A stretch of 64,000 nucleotides of DNA from contig OZ034975.1 in the NCBI GenBank assembly GCA_964030785.1, forward strand, positions 38,410,069 through 38,474,068. Direction: 5' to 3'. This DNA comes from Siderastrea siderea. Its lineage: Eukaryota; Cnidaria; Anthozoa; Scleractinia; Rhizangiidae. The translations under genes and the position numbers were made by a program. Positions 24,321-37,124 of this stretch are shown in pieces. Within the stretch, counting starts at the first letter, position 1. Every line of letters starts with the position of its first letter. Under the pieces are notes generated by a model that worked only from the letters and a program-made list of their open reading frames with translations, was not told the DNA's origin and ran no database searches.

Positions 24321-24960
24321 TTTTTGAGAAAACTGCGAAGCAAATTTTTAAAGTCATTTAATTGTCAATGAACATCGAAAACAATGGGTGTGAAATTTAC
24401 TAATTGCACGCTAAAGAAGTATTTTGTTAACAAAAACAGTGGCGCGCAACGATCGATCGCTACAACCAAATGCAGCCAGCAATTTGCATTCTGTTAAGTC
24501 TTAAACATTAATACATTGGATATTTAACTCGTCAAATCAAATTTAAGACGGTTATGGCTAAGGAGAGTGTTTTTGATCGCTGAATTGGCAGCCAAGTAGC
24601 AGAAAATGTTATCTAATCCGCATGGACTATCCACGATGATGAAAGCCTTATCACTTCAAATTTGTGAGTTCTCGAACTTTTTAGCATGATTTTCTTTTGT
24701 TTTGGGGTGCGGGTTATCCATCAGTGCGGGTAATCTGCTGATTCGTTTTTCCCCTTTTGCCTAAAATCGACTGGTGCGGGTAATCTGCCGTGCGTTTAAA
24801 CGGCCGGAAATTACGGGGTAAGTACCAAAATGTGTCACAAAACTGGGTGCACTTCAAACCGTAGCATTGAAGGTACCGGGGTATGCTGCTCCTCTTGCCT
24901 TACACATACAGTACCTATCACCCAACCATACAATGTGCTACAATATTTAATTTATGTATA

Positions 24961-25090
24961 TATTATATTGGCACTATTCGTGACTATTCGGCACTCTTCG
25001 CGACTATTCGTCCCTATTCAGCACTGTTTGTTACTATTTGCACTATTCGTACTACTTGCTATTGGCTACTTGCTATTGGCTATTCCGGTT
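24961..25090 (+). repeat. Degenerate CACTATTCGT minisatellite
   Basis: A roughly 10-bp motif related to CACTATTCGTGA recurs with variation, ending in TTGCTATTGGCTAC repeats. The 24820-24960 and 25090-25560 flanks hold nothing recognised. Confidence 0.7.
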
Positions 25091-25564
25091 TTCCGGACAT
25101 CTCTCTTATAATGTTAACATAGTGGGGAAAGAAAAGCATGGTATACATGTACAATTAAACTCCTGACCAGTTTCAGAACTGAAGAGCTCTGCTCTCCTTT
25201 ATTGGGGTATAATGTTGCACCATTGATGACACCAAAGCATTCCACAATCTTACATTATAAACTGCATGAAAAAAAAGTTAAGTAAAGTAATTTGGCAATG
25301 AATAAAAGCATGGTCTACAGAATTTTATAGTCTCCAAAATAGAGACAATCAGAATCATTTTTTATTCCTGAACTAAACTGTTTTTTTTCCATGTTCAATA
25401 TTAATCCTATGTAAGGTGGGCGCCACCCTGTTGTAGATCACTCCTTTCTGCAAGCATCTGGAGAGAGAAGTCTTTTTGTTGGATGGTTCCCACTCGTAGG
25501 GTTGCCACCTTTGGATTGTATGAGGCTCCCTGCTAAGTTTAAAGGCACCAAATCCTAAGCTTAA

Positions 25565-26676
25565 AGACCCATTGACACTTTCCATAATGCAACGCGGCCG
25601 TAATTGAATTTCGTGGACCACGAAGATACTCAGCCGTCGCGACTGTTTGAAAGATCCAAAGTAATCTGGTTCCATCGCGCAATGCTCGGCCAATTTTGCT
25701 CACCTGTGAAGTACAAAGAAATATATAACATATATTCTACGTGATATTTCGTGTTGTGATGTGGTGGAAGCCATTTTTGGTCGAGATTGGAACTTTTCCG
25801 TGGAGCGATGCCGCCAAAGGCTCGAGGGTGGCCGGCAAGAAACTGCAACCTTCGGGTTTGGCTCACAAATTCGGTCTTTCATGTAAATGAAATAAGTCTA
25901 TTAGGTCGCCTATAAGTGCCTCTGTATTTTACAATTTATTCTAGAATATTTTTGTTATCTCTTTTTAGTGTACTCGTTTACTGTGAGGTGAGTTTTTCAA
26001 CATCGATACGTGACCAATCGACCAGAACAAAGTGTTGTCTGCACGGCAAAATAGAGATGAAGTACAAAACTTCTCGGCTCGCTGGCGGCTTCGTTTTGTT
26101 CTGCATTGAAATAAAACTTTCGGCGAAAGTTGAAGGAGGTTTTCCGCGTCTCTGGCCATCGAAATGTTTTCGATGTGAGTTTCGAAACTGGCTAAAAACA
26201 GCTTCCGCCAGCGGTGCTCGTTTGAAATTATGCCCGATGCAAATGAGATGCAACCGACAGAAAAGAGCCGACTGAAAGTATGTTTTTTATACAGAAAACT
26301 CCACGGCTCGCTGGAGGTTTCACTTTCGTTTGCATCGATCTCAAACTTTCGGTGAAAGTAGGAACAATTTTCCTGCGTCTTCGGCCTTATTATTTTTCTT
26401 TTAATTGGGATTTTTGGAGGCGAAGAAAATGTCCTCGGCGACTGCTACACGAAGGCGGGTTGAGCGGCCCAAAACAACGTCCGCAAAAGTATTTGACGGG
26501 CTTTTGATATCTGACTGGCTGCTTGTTGAGACTAAAAAATTACTTACGACAGAAATTTCAAACTCTGTGTTCATTTCTTCCTCGAGATGAGAGGCTGTAA
26601 TTTTTCCTCTCGAAAGATCGCGGCCCAGGTCCGGCCGAATCAAAATAAACAATGCGCAGTAAGTGTCAATGGGTCT
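25565..26676. mobile_element. Kolobok-like TTAA element
   Basis: Ends AGACCCATTGACACTT, exactly inverted on the right, are flanked by TTAA on both sides (25561-25564 and 26677-26680). TTAA targets with AG-starting ends fit Kolobok elements. The 1.1-kb inside contains two copies of a CGGCTCGCTGG segment (about 26075 and 26305) and two short unrecognised frames (plus strand from an ATG near 26429, minus strand 25700-25882). No transposase. Confidence 0.65.
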
Positions 26677-26831
26677 TTAACTATTGGCAATGAATTGGAA
26701 TTGGAATTCTCTGAGGTGAGTTTCCTTACACATTGTACAGAATTGAATATTCTTTTCCTGAAGGAGCCAATTAAAGTCCTTGGCAATCATATTATTTTCT
26801 AATTGTAAGGTTTACTTTATAATTAGTATGT

Positions 26832-26992
26832 GTAATCAAATGGTGACGAGTGAAATTAGGAAATAATTTCACGCGCGTTTTGTCAAAATTCTAATAATTT
26901 CCCGAGCCTTTAGGCGAGGAAAATTATTAAAATTTTGACAAAACGCAAGTGAAATTATTTGCTAATTTCACGAGTATACCATTTGATTACCT
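26832..26992. repeat. ~160-bp near-perfect palindrome
   Basis: GTAATCAAATGG at the left end is inverted as CCATTTGATTAC at the right, and the pairing continues through TTTTGTCAAAATT arms to a centre at CCTTTAGGC. A typical hairpin-type miniature element. Confidence 0.8.
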
Positions 26993-26996
26993 ATTA

Positions 26997-27774
26997 ATAT
27001 CATGGGTGACAAATTACACTCACAATCGTGGGGTTTTGACTTGTTTATCGCATCGACAACTCCTTGAGCATTGAAACCGTTTAACGGCTAAAGTTCACAT
27101 TTTTCTGAGTGAAATAATGAAAAAATCTTGTGACAAGTTTTTACCACGCTTTGACGATTTCGTGTTTTTTGTAACCGACAGCAAAATACACCAGACTCTG
27201 AATTTTTACTTGAAAAGTACCAAAGCAAATCGCTTGGCAAAGGTTATCCGCGTTTTATCCGGCAAATTCACTGAATCGTGCACTACGTTGCTCCATCGCG
27301 CAAGGCTCAGAAGGCTTCACAAATACATTCAAAATACGCACAGCAAACTTGTTTTAACGAAAGTAAACTTCGGAAGCAAATTTGTATTTAAAAACTGACC
27401 TTTATTCCATTCGAAGAAGTGCCCAAATCCACTGAATTACTTCTCTGAGTTCGCGGTCAATCACTCGATCGCTGCAATTGGCTCGCCATTCAAAAATTTT
27501 CGCTGTCACACTATCAAAAATAATCTCTTCGTTTTAACTGAGAAGTTTAGTCAATTAAAAGTCAAAATTTACAGATTACCAATTGTGTCCTCAATGAATA
27601 TTTCCAGAATTGCTGTAGTTCTGCACAAAACATCTTCAGCATTAACCTCAACGCCATCTTGGCGCGGAGCTATAGACTCGTTGCCATGGCAATTTTGTAA
27701 TTTCACATGTGAAATTATAAATTAACGCTGAAATTTCGCGCCAAAATTAAGGAGTAATTTGTCACCCGTGATAT
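26997..27774. mobile_element. TIR element with GGGTGACAAATTAC ends
   Basis: ATATCATGGGTGACAAATTA at the left is inverted at the right with one mismatch. The 778-bp inside holds an unrecognised plus-strand frame (27117-27398). No transposase and no certain target duplication. Confidence 0.6.
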
Positions 27775-27786
27775 TACTTAGAATAC

Positions 27787-29943
27787 TTACAGTCAACGCG
27801 CTTCACGCGTGAACGATCACGGATTGAAGATTGCATTCTTCACGTGCGCATTCCTTCTTAATTAGATTGTACGTGTCCTTGTAGATAGATTGAAAGATAA
27901 CGCATTTTTTTCGATTGACGAAATCGATTCTTCGAAAGTTCGCACGCAACAACGGAAATCGTCAACAAGGCGCACTCGGAAGAGAAATTTCCAAATTTCG
28001 ATTTAATACTTCAAGGATGTCAGCCATTATCAACACAGGATCTTTTCCTCCACAAGAAAATGGTTGAGTCGTAGTCATGATGGACGATTTTATGAACAGC
28101 TCCGATCCTTTTGTAGCCTCCCACGCAGTCGTTTATACGACTCCCCTAAGAGGCTAATCCTTTTGTCACTCTATCGTGTTCCGTGAAATATCTGACAATC
28201 CTATAAATCACAATATTCGTGCCTTACATTAGAAGGCAAACGTTTACCAGGATCGTATTAAAAAGCCTCCAAGCGAATTTCTTGTTATTTGGAATTAACT
28301 CATGTGCAAAATTACACTATTATGTACACCGCGACAAAACCGTTAACTGTAAATTGCCGAAATACGGCAGTTATTTATACTATTTTGCCTCGTGCACGTC
28401 AAAGCCAAAGAATAAAGTTGCCTTGTTGAATTAGCAAGTCCTTTGGATTTTCTTTCGAAGGATTACTTCTAGTGTGTCGATTTTCTCTTTGTTTTGGTTT
28501 TTGTCCTCACGTTTTTTTTGCGACGCGCTTAAAAATAATGAAAATATCATGCGCTAAGGGGCGTCAACAAAACCAGGAACATGGAACATTCCGGAACATC
28601 TCGGAACATTCCGGAACGGGGCAAATTATCACAAAATAAATGAAAAAAAAGAAAGAAAGGACGATAAAGCGATTAAAGAAACAACCAAAAAACAAACGAA
28701 CAAACAAACAAACAAAATTTCAAATAAGGTCTAACAGTAGTACTTTCCCGCCAATTTTATCATGTGATTTTCTACCGTGTTGGTTTCTTGGCCTCCTTCT
28801 GAATTAAAAAAAATCGATTAAGCCACATAGTAACCAGTAAGAGTTACCAGATCTGTGACAAAGAACTGGATTTGCAGAAAAACTGAACAAAAGCAAAACC
28901 ACATCAAATTAACTCATCATTACGGCGGAGATAATAACTAAATTAAAAAACTGATATAATTTTTGTGTCGGATATTTCAGTTTGAAACACAAACCTTCAC
29001 CGAAAGCGGTGCCTTTTTACAGTTGCAGTTTACGAAAGGGAGGGAAATTTGTTATCTTAGAAGGTGCGATCTCCAAGTGTAGAACAGCTGACTTTTTCTT
29101 TTGGTTAGTATAATTTAGGTTCATTCATCTCTGCACACTTTTACTTTGGAAATCAACTTAAACACAAAACGTCCTTAAACAACCGAATAAACATGAGACC
29201 AGGAAACTCAAAAGGGTGCCAGAAAAGTGGAACTGCGTGACTGCATGCGTAGTCTCTTACGCAGCCGCTCTTAGGGTCGTCACGCAACGCCAAAGGAGAC
29301 TACTGCGTGCGTGACTGAGAAAATGCTTTAATTTTCTCATATCAAGTAAACTGTCTCTCGATGCCCAAAATAAAGCCTCAGTGTTATCCGAGATATTTTT
29401 GAATTCGAGAAATGAGGCGCATTTACCCGGAGATAGTATATTCGTTCATTTAGTCACAGATCATATATTTATTTATCCATTTATTCTATATCGTTTATTT
29501 TATTTTATTTTATTTTATTTCATTCTATTTTATTTATTATCTTTTATCGACGATCAGCATTTTTTTAATTACTTTTTTTCATTTATTTTGTGATAATTTG
29601 CCCTGTTCCGGGATGTTCTGGAATTTTCCGGGATGTTCTGGGATGTTCCGGAATGTTCCGGAATGTTCCATGTTCCGGGTTTTGTTGACGCCCTGCGCTA
29701 AGGTACCAACACGCGATAATTCGCAAATTACAGTATAAAAACTAACTTTTCAGTTCCTGGTCAGAAAGTTCGAATGATTATAACGATGTTCCATGAAAAA
29801 TTTCGAACAACAAAATTAATGCTTCGAATATTAAATCTAAGGTTCGCAGAATCGCTAAATTTCTCGAAGAATGAAAGCGAAGAATGAACTAATCGATGAA
29901 TATATGAAGTTGAGTGTTCATGCGTGAAGCGCGCTGACTGTAA
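27787..29943. mobile_element. TIR element hosting a nested MULE-like insertion
   Basis: TTACAGTCAACGCGCTTCAC at 27787 is inverted with one mismatch at 29924-29943. The element of about 2.2 kb is interrupted by the 1.1-kb MULE-like element at 28559-29693, leaving about 1 kb of its own sequence. No coding region recognised. Confidence 0.6.
28559..29693. mobile_element. MULE-like element with GGAACATTCC-repeat TIRs
   Basis: The perfect 9-bp direct repeat TGCGCTAAG (28550-28558 and 29694-29702) flanks ends reading GGGCGTCAACAAAACC. Each arm contains tandem GGAACATTCC / GGAATGTTCC units (28575-28620 and 29610-29675) followed by the matched segment GCAAATTATCACAAAATAAA. The inside has no transposase and includes a (TTTTA)n run at about 29489-29545. 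A 9-bp target duplication fits Mutator-like elements. Confidence 0.75.
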
Positions 29944-29949
29944 TGGCAT

Positions 29950-30387
29950 AGATGTTACATTAAATTTCTGATCTTGAGATATTGTTTTCATTGATCTTGC
30001 TTTAAACAGTTAGGTGTTTTATGATCTACTTTCATATAAAACCTAGTAATATTCTTTTTTTTAATTTGTAGAAAGTTTGTCCTAATAAGGCCCTATTTTA
30101 ATTGAAAAATGTGAAAGGATGCAAACAATTAATTTTATTTGTGCCCAAAAGCTAATAAACAGTAAAAAATATGCCTTTTCAAAACCACTCCAGACTGCTG
30201 CCCTTGCGCTGGTCAATTTACCTTTATCGACTCACTTTCATGATAAATCCAAATTTACTTCTGTACATACACAAGTACAGACATTGTACATTAAGCACAA
30301 ATTAACAAAATATAATATAACAACTGAATAAACATAAACTGAAAGTACATGGAACTACATGTAGTCAACAATATGGTACTGACTTAC
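29950..30387. other. Duplicated intron sequence
   Basis: From about 30140 onward this matches 18610-18835, the intron downstream of the related Ig exon, confirming that the exon was duplicated together with its introns. The first ~190 bp shows nothing recognised. Confidence 0.6.
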
Positions 30388-30630
30388 TCTGAACAGCTAT
30401 ATAGACATCAGCCGTGGCTGCATTGCCGACTCCATTGTCAGCAGTACATCTGTAGGCTCCTTCATCCTGTTTACCAGTGATCGTGAAGGAAGAGTTGACA
30501 ACAATGTTATCAGAGAGTCTTCTCCAGGTGATGCTGGGTGCTGGGTCACCAGTTGCATTGCAGATCAGATTCACTGAATCACTTTCTTTTTTTGTTTGGT
30601 TACGAGAGATGCCAGTGATACTTGCTGGAA
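30388..30630 (-). CDS. Ig C2-type domain exon, intact duplicate
   Basis: 243-nt minus-strand exon, phase 1 at both ends, with TTTGTAG acceptor and GTAAGT donor. VNLICNATGDPAPSITWRRL gives the B-strand Cys and core Trp, DEGAYRCTADNG the F-strand Cys. It is a close paralogue of the exon at 18841, differing at a handful of residues. It lies one exon downstream of the V-like domain; the long intron between them is filled by the CACTA element. Confidence 0.85.
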
Positions 30631-30823
30631 CTACAAAGTCAAAGAACAGAACTTAAGAAATGTTTTATCAATTGAGGTTTAGCATGTTGGAAGTTGTGAA
30701 AATAGTCTGTTTTAGATTCACTGAACCACTGGAAACTACATGTATCCCTTTATAACCAGTTGTACAAATTTGTAATATTGACCTTTATAGCTGATGACTC
30801 ACTTCATTACCTACACTAGGTGA

Positions 30824-31258
30824 AATGCCAAATTTAAGTAGAGTTTAAGCAATACTAAACGGGCATTAAATCTAAAGATCAATTTAATGCAGGGTTAGGC
30901 GACGTAAATATGACTTAAACAAGACTTTATATTTAAGTATTGTTTAAGATGTTCCAAAATGCATGTTAAATTTGTTTCATGATTTAAGCTATGTTTAATA
31001 AATGTTTAATGAATATTAAATAACGTGAAAGATTTACCTTTAGTTTAAGAAGACTTAAACACGACATTAAATCTGTTAGAAGATTTAGGCAAATTTAGGT
31101 TTACCTTAAATAACATTAAATCAGATTAATGATTTAAGGCTATTTTAAGCCACATTTAACGTAACACGAAATCTCTCACAGGATTTAAACTTACTTTAAA
31201 ACAACATTAAATCAATGTAGAGATTTAGGATCGTTTTAAGTCTAGGTAAACACAACAT
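30824..31258. repeat. Left subterminal repeat array of the CACTA element
   Basis: Dense degenerate TTTAAG / ATTAAATC / GATTTAAG motifs in both orientations. Such arrays bind transposase in plant CACTA elements (family knowledge). Confidence 0.65.
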
Positions 31259-31420
31259 TAACCCTTTCACTGCTGATTTTTTACCGTTAAGCGGTTTTTT
31301 GAGTGCTATGTTGCCAAACGCCATTAAACTTTGCTACAAAAACGTTTCTTTACAATTAAGCTACATTTTAAACCAGACTCTGTTGTAAATTGTAAAATAT
31401 TTTGTTTTAGCGCGTGCACG
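31259..31420 (-). mobile_element. Partial piggyBac-like miniature element
   Basis: TTAACCCTTTCACTGCTG onward matches the right part of the element at 10937-11139 in reverse. The far end is lost near 31420. The following stretch to 32590 shows nothing recognised. Confidence 0.55.
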
Positions 31421-32597
31421 TAGGCCAAGTTCACAGAACGCGTGAAGGCTGCGTAAAGGGCAATAAAGATACGTAAAGCACAAAAATGAAGATGGGTGTA
31501 ACTAGCGGTTATTACTTGTGAAAATAGAGAGCGAAATGAAATTTTTACGTCTCATCATTCATTCAAGATTTCCCCGCTGTCAATACATTGCTGTCAATAC
31601 ATCACGGCTCCTTAACGCCGTTCAGCGAATCTTTACACACTGTTATTTATGCTTTTTACGATTCTATATCCTTCTTAACGCGCGACACATTTTCTAATTG
31701 ACAGGTTATTGTTTGCAGAAGACAGGCAAATATGAAATATAAGGGGATTTTCCCGTTGTGTTTTGAACGGCTTTGCTGAATAAAATTTACGCCTCTTTTC
31801 AGCCCATTACGCATCTTTAAGCACCGTTCTTTTCGCTCTTTATGATTTTTTACCCTTGATTACGCGCAAATTTTCCATCAATTTACAGATTATTAATATA
31901 CAGAGAGAAATGAAATATCTGTGTCCATGACAACAGTCATGACATTTAATAAAATCATGACGGAAAGTGACTTCTCAGAGAGAAGTTAGCAAACACTCAT
32001 GCATTGGGCTGTTGATTTGTCAACCTTTCATTTAATCATGTCATTTTATAAGCAATGACTGAAGGAATGTTAATCTCATCATAACGCAGTTGATGATGGA
32101 TCTGATAACAGAAAGCGGCTTAGTGTAAACTTCAATTCATCTTTTCACGCAACTTTTCACCCTCCGGCGAAATTAAAACACTGGTTTCTTGCTTAACCTC
32201 GTCAAAAAGGAAAAAAATTGGGTGAAAAAGAAAAAAAATTGGGTGGAAACTGTTGTAGAAAAAATTTTCTGGAAATAGTTGTCTCCTCAAAGCGCAGCTC
32301 TAAGGGAACTGGAAACGAGATGAGACGGCGGACTTGATCAGCGGTTTCTGTGCTGGCGTCACTTTCTGGCGTCCATTTTGAAATGACACGAAAGTGTTGA
32401 AAGGTAAAAACGAGAATTTGCTCCATTTGTTATCTGGAATAGTGCTATTTTGTAAAATACTAGTGATCTGTGAACCGCTGGTGATCCCATAAAGTTTCGT
32501 GGAGAGTTTTAAAACCACCTCTATCGTGCACAAATGCAAAATCGTCGTGAATCGTGGATTTAAACTGGCGGGATATGTGAACTTGAAGCACGCTTCA

Positions 32598-32674
32598 ATG
32601 AGGCTTGTGAAGCTAAGTTTTCTTCTCCTATTCTGGATTGGATCTCTCCATTCACGGAAATACAGAAAACAGAG
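32598..32674 (+). CDS. Possible signal-peptide first exon in the CACTA element
   Basis: ATG at 32598 opens MRLVKLSFLLLFWIGSLHS, a clear hydrophobic signal-like sequence, then a basic RKYRKQ stretch, and ends at a GTAAGC donor in phase 2. The only matching downstream candidate I found is the terminal exon at 39904. Being inside the CACTA element it could be cargo or a chance frame. Function unknown. Confidence 0.35.
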
Positions 32675-33030
32675 GTAAGCCGTCTTTCTTTTAGTCTCCA
32701 TGCTGATGATGTGTAGTATATAGTAACTTATAATGTAGGTTTTCAGTATTGTTTGCGAACACGTGCACTCAAAGAGGACCGACATTGTAAGTTTTTAGTT
32801 AAGAAAAATATTGGAAATTACATTTTGTAGTTTAGTTTTTGACATAGGATTGCCTTCATCAAATCTACTTTGTTGAAGATTTGACTGTTAGAGAAAGGTT
32901 TGCAAATAAATATAGGGGCTGATAACATGAGCAAGGAATTATATTTTGAAACTACTAAAAGTGAGGTAGTTTATGTGGGCCCCCTGTGAACAGACTTGCC
33001 AGGGTTGGCAGATCAAGCCGTCCCTGTTAA

Positions 33031-33234
33031 CCCTTTCACTCCCAAAGTACCAAAAATCAAACTTCAAGACGAATCCCAAATTTCATTTTGTAAACTTCTA
33101 AAATATAAATAATACTATGGGAAAGTATTGCTGAAGAGGTTTCATTTGAGTGGTCACACCATAAGATTTCATCCACAGAATAAAAAGTTAGAAATACCTT
33201 TGTGTCTCCATGACTGACTCTGGGAGTGAAAGGG
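33031..33234. mobile_element. piggyBac-like miniature element with perfect ends
   Basis: CCCTTTCACTCCCA is perfectly inverted at the other end and both sides carry TTAA (33027-33030 and 33235-33238). 204 bp, no coding capacity, nested in the CACTA element. Confidence 0.8.
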
Positions 33235-34379
33235 TTAACAAGGCCTGGCCTGGTTAGCAGGGCTAAACAGGGTATACGGCAATACCGAAACATCCCTATT
33301 AACATGGAATATTGTGAAGGGTATTTATGCCTGAGTTCAATATTAAAATTAAATCAGTTCAATGGTTTTCTGTTTGGTCCTTGTGGCTCTAAATGGTGCA
33401 TTTTGTACAGTTTGAAGGGTTTTGCAAATCATTCTACTGTACATAATAAGAGAAAAACAAGGAAGGAACACTGCATTTCAAACTGGCCCAGAAATTCTCA
33501 TCGCTCAGCTTCTAAACCACAAAGGCAAGCTCAGTGGTTAAAGATTCTTCTCGTGCCATTCAATTGTACGTTTGTCAAAACTTGTGACATGAGCTGCTAA
33601 GTATGTTTATTTTAAACTTAAAGGTTAGCATTCTTTGCAATAATATTTCATGTTGATAGGGACATTTCATTAATATCCAGGGCTATACATTACATTTTGA
33701 AACTGCATACTACTGGCCACATAGTTTGTGTGGGAAGCATGTGGAATGTTAAACATACCAAAAGTAAAATTGGGCCAAGCAATTATATGGGAAAATTTCA
33801 GCCCAGTTTGCCAGGATCCCAGCAATGTGATGCCAGAATCCCAGCTAGCCAGGCTGAAAGTTTTCCATGTAAACTGTGTTTACTACGCCAGGGTGTCTTG
33901 CATCATGTACATGGAATACCAGGCTGAAAAGTCATCTTGGCCTGAACCAGCCTGGCTAATCATGGGCCAGCCCAGCGCATGTAATTGGCCCTAAATATTG
34001 AGTTTTCAAAGAAAAGAAATGATATTATTGAAAGTACAGGTGTACCAGATGAGCAAACATCCCTAATTTGCCAAAAAGGTTACCAGTTTGCATGTACTTT
34101 TGTGTTTCACCCTTTGCTTGTTTGACTTCCTGTTGTTGCAGTCTTATCAGCCCTTACTCAAACATTAAACCAGTAACTTAAATACAACTTAATACATCAC
34201 CTGGAGACAGCATGCCCCGAGGGCTACTCTTCAAGAGGAAAAAATGATTGTATATGTTGGACATCTTGCTCCATAATGTCAAGTCACACCCTGCAGAGTT
34301 ACTCCCTCACAACATTTAACATCAATAAATTGTATGAACATAGATTATGTGCAACTGCTGTTGTGTTTTATTATATCGG

Positions 34380-35005
34380 CAAGAGTGTTTTAGTGGAAAA
34401 TAGACCACTCATAAAGTTCATACGAAACTACATCCGCGACTTGAGTGGGGTAGTTTCCATATCCTCACTAGTGAGGATATCGATGACGTCATTTCCCGCT
34501 CTTGCACTGTTGTTTGTGCAAAAACACTCTTGTCCATGTAATAAAAAGAAAATTACACGGTGGCTTGAAGGTATAAAGTTTATTTTTTCGTGGTAAAAAC
34601 AATATTCTACTCACTCGCTGCGCTCGCTTGTAAAATATTGTTTTTACCACTCGAAAATATAATTCATATCTTCGCGCCCCCATGTAATTTCTCAATTTAT
34701 TAGATAGACAAGAGTGTTTTAGTGGAAAATAGACCACTCGTAAAGTTCATACGAAACTACATCCAGGACTTGAGTGGAATATTTTCCATATCCTCACTAG
34801 TGAGGATATCGATGACGTCATTTCCCGCTTTAACATCGTTGTTTGTGCAAAAATCCTCTTGTCTATATAATAAAAAGAAAGTTACACTGTGGCTTGTATT
34901 TTCTCGCGGTAAAAAACAATATTTTACTCACTCGATGCACTCGCTCGTAAAATATTGTTTTTACCACTCGAAAATAAAATTCATATCTTTGCGCCGCCGT
35001 GTAAT
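34380..35005 (+). repeat. Tandem duplication, period ~329 bp
   Basis: GTGTTTTAGTGGAAAATAGA at 34385 recurs at 34714, and both units contain the palindrome CCTCACTAGTGAGG and a hairpin with TAAAAACAATATT arms. The 33240-34380 flank includes a segment (about 33730-34000) related to the GGCCAGCCCGCCTCATG repeats at 41773-42115. A C-homopolymer of about 18 lies near 35338-35356; 35010-35700 otherwise holds nothing recognised. Confidence 0.7.
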
Positions 35006-35951
35006 ATCCTCTATATATCATCAAAGTCTTGGGGAGGGGGGGTACTTGGGTCAATTTTTGCTGGGTGTGTGCTGCTGGCCTCTCCGAACCCCTACCCCAT
35101 TATAGTGTATTCTCTAGCCAATTTATTATAGACCCCATGTTAGTCACTTTTGTGGAAATATACCCCAAATCCCTACTTGCCAGAATTTACTTACCCCTGA
35201 AATCCCGCAAATGTGCGACCCCATTCTAGTAACTCTACTAGCTCCTATTGAAAATGCAACCCCATTATAGTCAATCCAGTCGTGAAAATGCGACCCCATC
35301 CAGTGGCACATCCCCATTAGCCTATTACTAGGAAGTGCCCCCCCCCCCCCCCCCCACCGGGTATCAAAGTTTACGGTACATGGAATTGTACTTTTAAAGT
35401 AGACCACATGATGACTTAAATAAATTAACAGTGCATTCCATATCTGGTATTTGACTCTTTTGTTAAGTTTTCAATCTAAAAACATACATGTAACACTACA
35501 CTGAATGAAGTGTAAAGGCCAGAAACAATTTCAATTGATGAATTTAACTCAATTGGCTTCACAAAATATCCAAACAAATCCTATGGATACTTGCAATTAT
35601 TGATAATTATTAATAGTCATCAAAAACTGCCACACCTTCTGCTATGTTTTGAATTGACCAATAATTTGGGAGCTTTCTTGATTGTTGTTTTATTACTGCA
35701 TTTTAAAGTGCCACTGGGACGAAAATTCATAGGTTTATTTCCGCCAAATTCTGTCGCAGAATATCGCGTTTTGTTCATATTTCCCCAGAAAACTGAACAA
35801 CAAACCTTCCATCCTAATATTTTTTAGCTCCAAAGTCGCGTAAAATGTGTCCGCCATTACTGAAAACGTGTTCCTGGGTGATTGCGCAATTTAATAGCGT
35901 GTGACGTCAGAGGCTCACCTCAGTCGCGTTTCCTTGTGTTTTGACTGAAGA

Positions 35952-36080
35952 TGTCTACCGTCGACTGCGAAACCTCCGAAGAGTATTTCTACGATTCGGA
36001 ACAGTCTTTAGCTTCTGAAGCCTCTGAGGATTCGTTTCATTCGGCAAATGAAGAATTTTTCTTACCGTACGATGTAAGAA
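35952..36080 (+). CDS. Acidic first-exon-like frame in the Kolobok-like element
   Basis: ATG at 35952 opens MSTVDCETSEEYFYDSEQSL and continues Ser/Glu-rich through DSFHSANEEFFLPYD, where GTAAGA or GTGAGG could act as a donor. The promoter side contains CRE-like TGACGTCA-type sequence. The composition resembles first exons of short acidic-headed proteins carried by cnidarian transposons, but I do not recognise the product, and no matching second exon was found. Confidence 0.35.
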
Positions 36081-37124
36081 CTGATGTGAGGTTTCAACTA
36101 GTAATCTTGTCAACAAACTGTTTTTAAAAGCTTTTTTTCTCGCCATATTATTTGAGTTATTTGGCGGGAGTTCAAAACATAAGGGAAATATGCTTAGACA
36201 ATGATTGTAGTTCAGGCCCCAGTTGCTCAAAAAGTGGATAACTCTTTTTCAACGGATAAGTCACTGTCCGGTGGATAAAATTTATCGCTTCATCTCGGTT
36301 GTTCAAAGCTTGGATAGCGCTATCCAGCCAGCTGTTCAGCCGCTATCCAGCGATCATAAAGTTGTCCATTCCAAGGTAGGTTGTGTAACTGTTATCCACT
36401 GTAAACCTGTAGCAAAATAGACATGGCTATTCGAAGAATTGATCTTTTAAGCTGTGGAAATTTAGACAAAACACCTACGAAAACTTTAGACTTTGATGCT
36501 CGCCAATTCTCAACCATGGGTCGATCGATGTTACTGTTGGCGTGGGAGAAAATAAAAGAAACGATACTTTGTCTGCCGTTATTTATGTTCATTATATATT
36601 ATAAAAAAGCATTGATATTTTTGGCCATTCTTGGCATAGTGTGGGAAACTTTCTTGAAAAACCATAATTGTTGTAGTCATCGGGCAGGCAGCTTATCGTG
36701 TCTATCATAGTACAGTGGTCACTCAACACATTGAAACACAAGTGCTTGGCGCTGCTAAATATTTTAAACAGTTTCATAGAATTCTTTTTCTGAGCCGAAA
36801 GAAGTGAAATAAATCAAAACCCTATTTTTTAAGAACTGGAGGCCTTGTGTGACCGGAATCTAAATATTTGTAGTCAAAATTAAAAGCCACAAGGAAAATT
36901 TTCCGCTGCTCAACAACAACATGCGGACCGCCGAGAAAACGAAGCTTTCGCTTGCCTTATTCGCTGCGTAAAAATAATAACTTGATATTTAATCATTTTT
37001 CTTAGTAGTTCATTTACTAAGATTGCTATGACAGGTAAAAGAAATAAAATTGTTAAACCCTTAGGCAAACAGTGGCGTGTGATATTTTTTCCCAACTTCA
37101 ATTTCCACGCACCGACGATCCGAT

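Larger units (their letters stand above)
20218..24816. mobile_element. Outer TIR element hosting the foldback element
   Basis: CCGTAATTTCCGGCCG at 20218-20233 is exactly inverted at 24801-24816, and both ends continue into TTACCCGC-type sequence. The 4.6-kb interval contains the 3.2-kb foldback element at 20683-23900 as a nested insertion, leaving about 1.4 kb of its own sequence. No target duplication was clear and no transposase is recognisable, so the superfamily is open. Confidence 0.65.
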
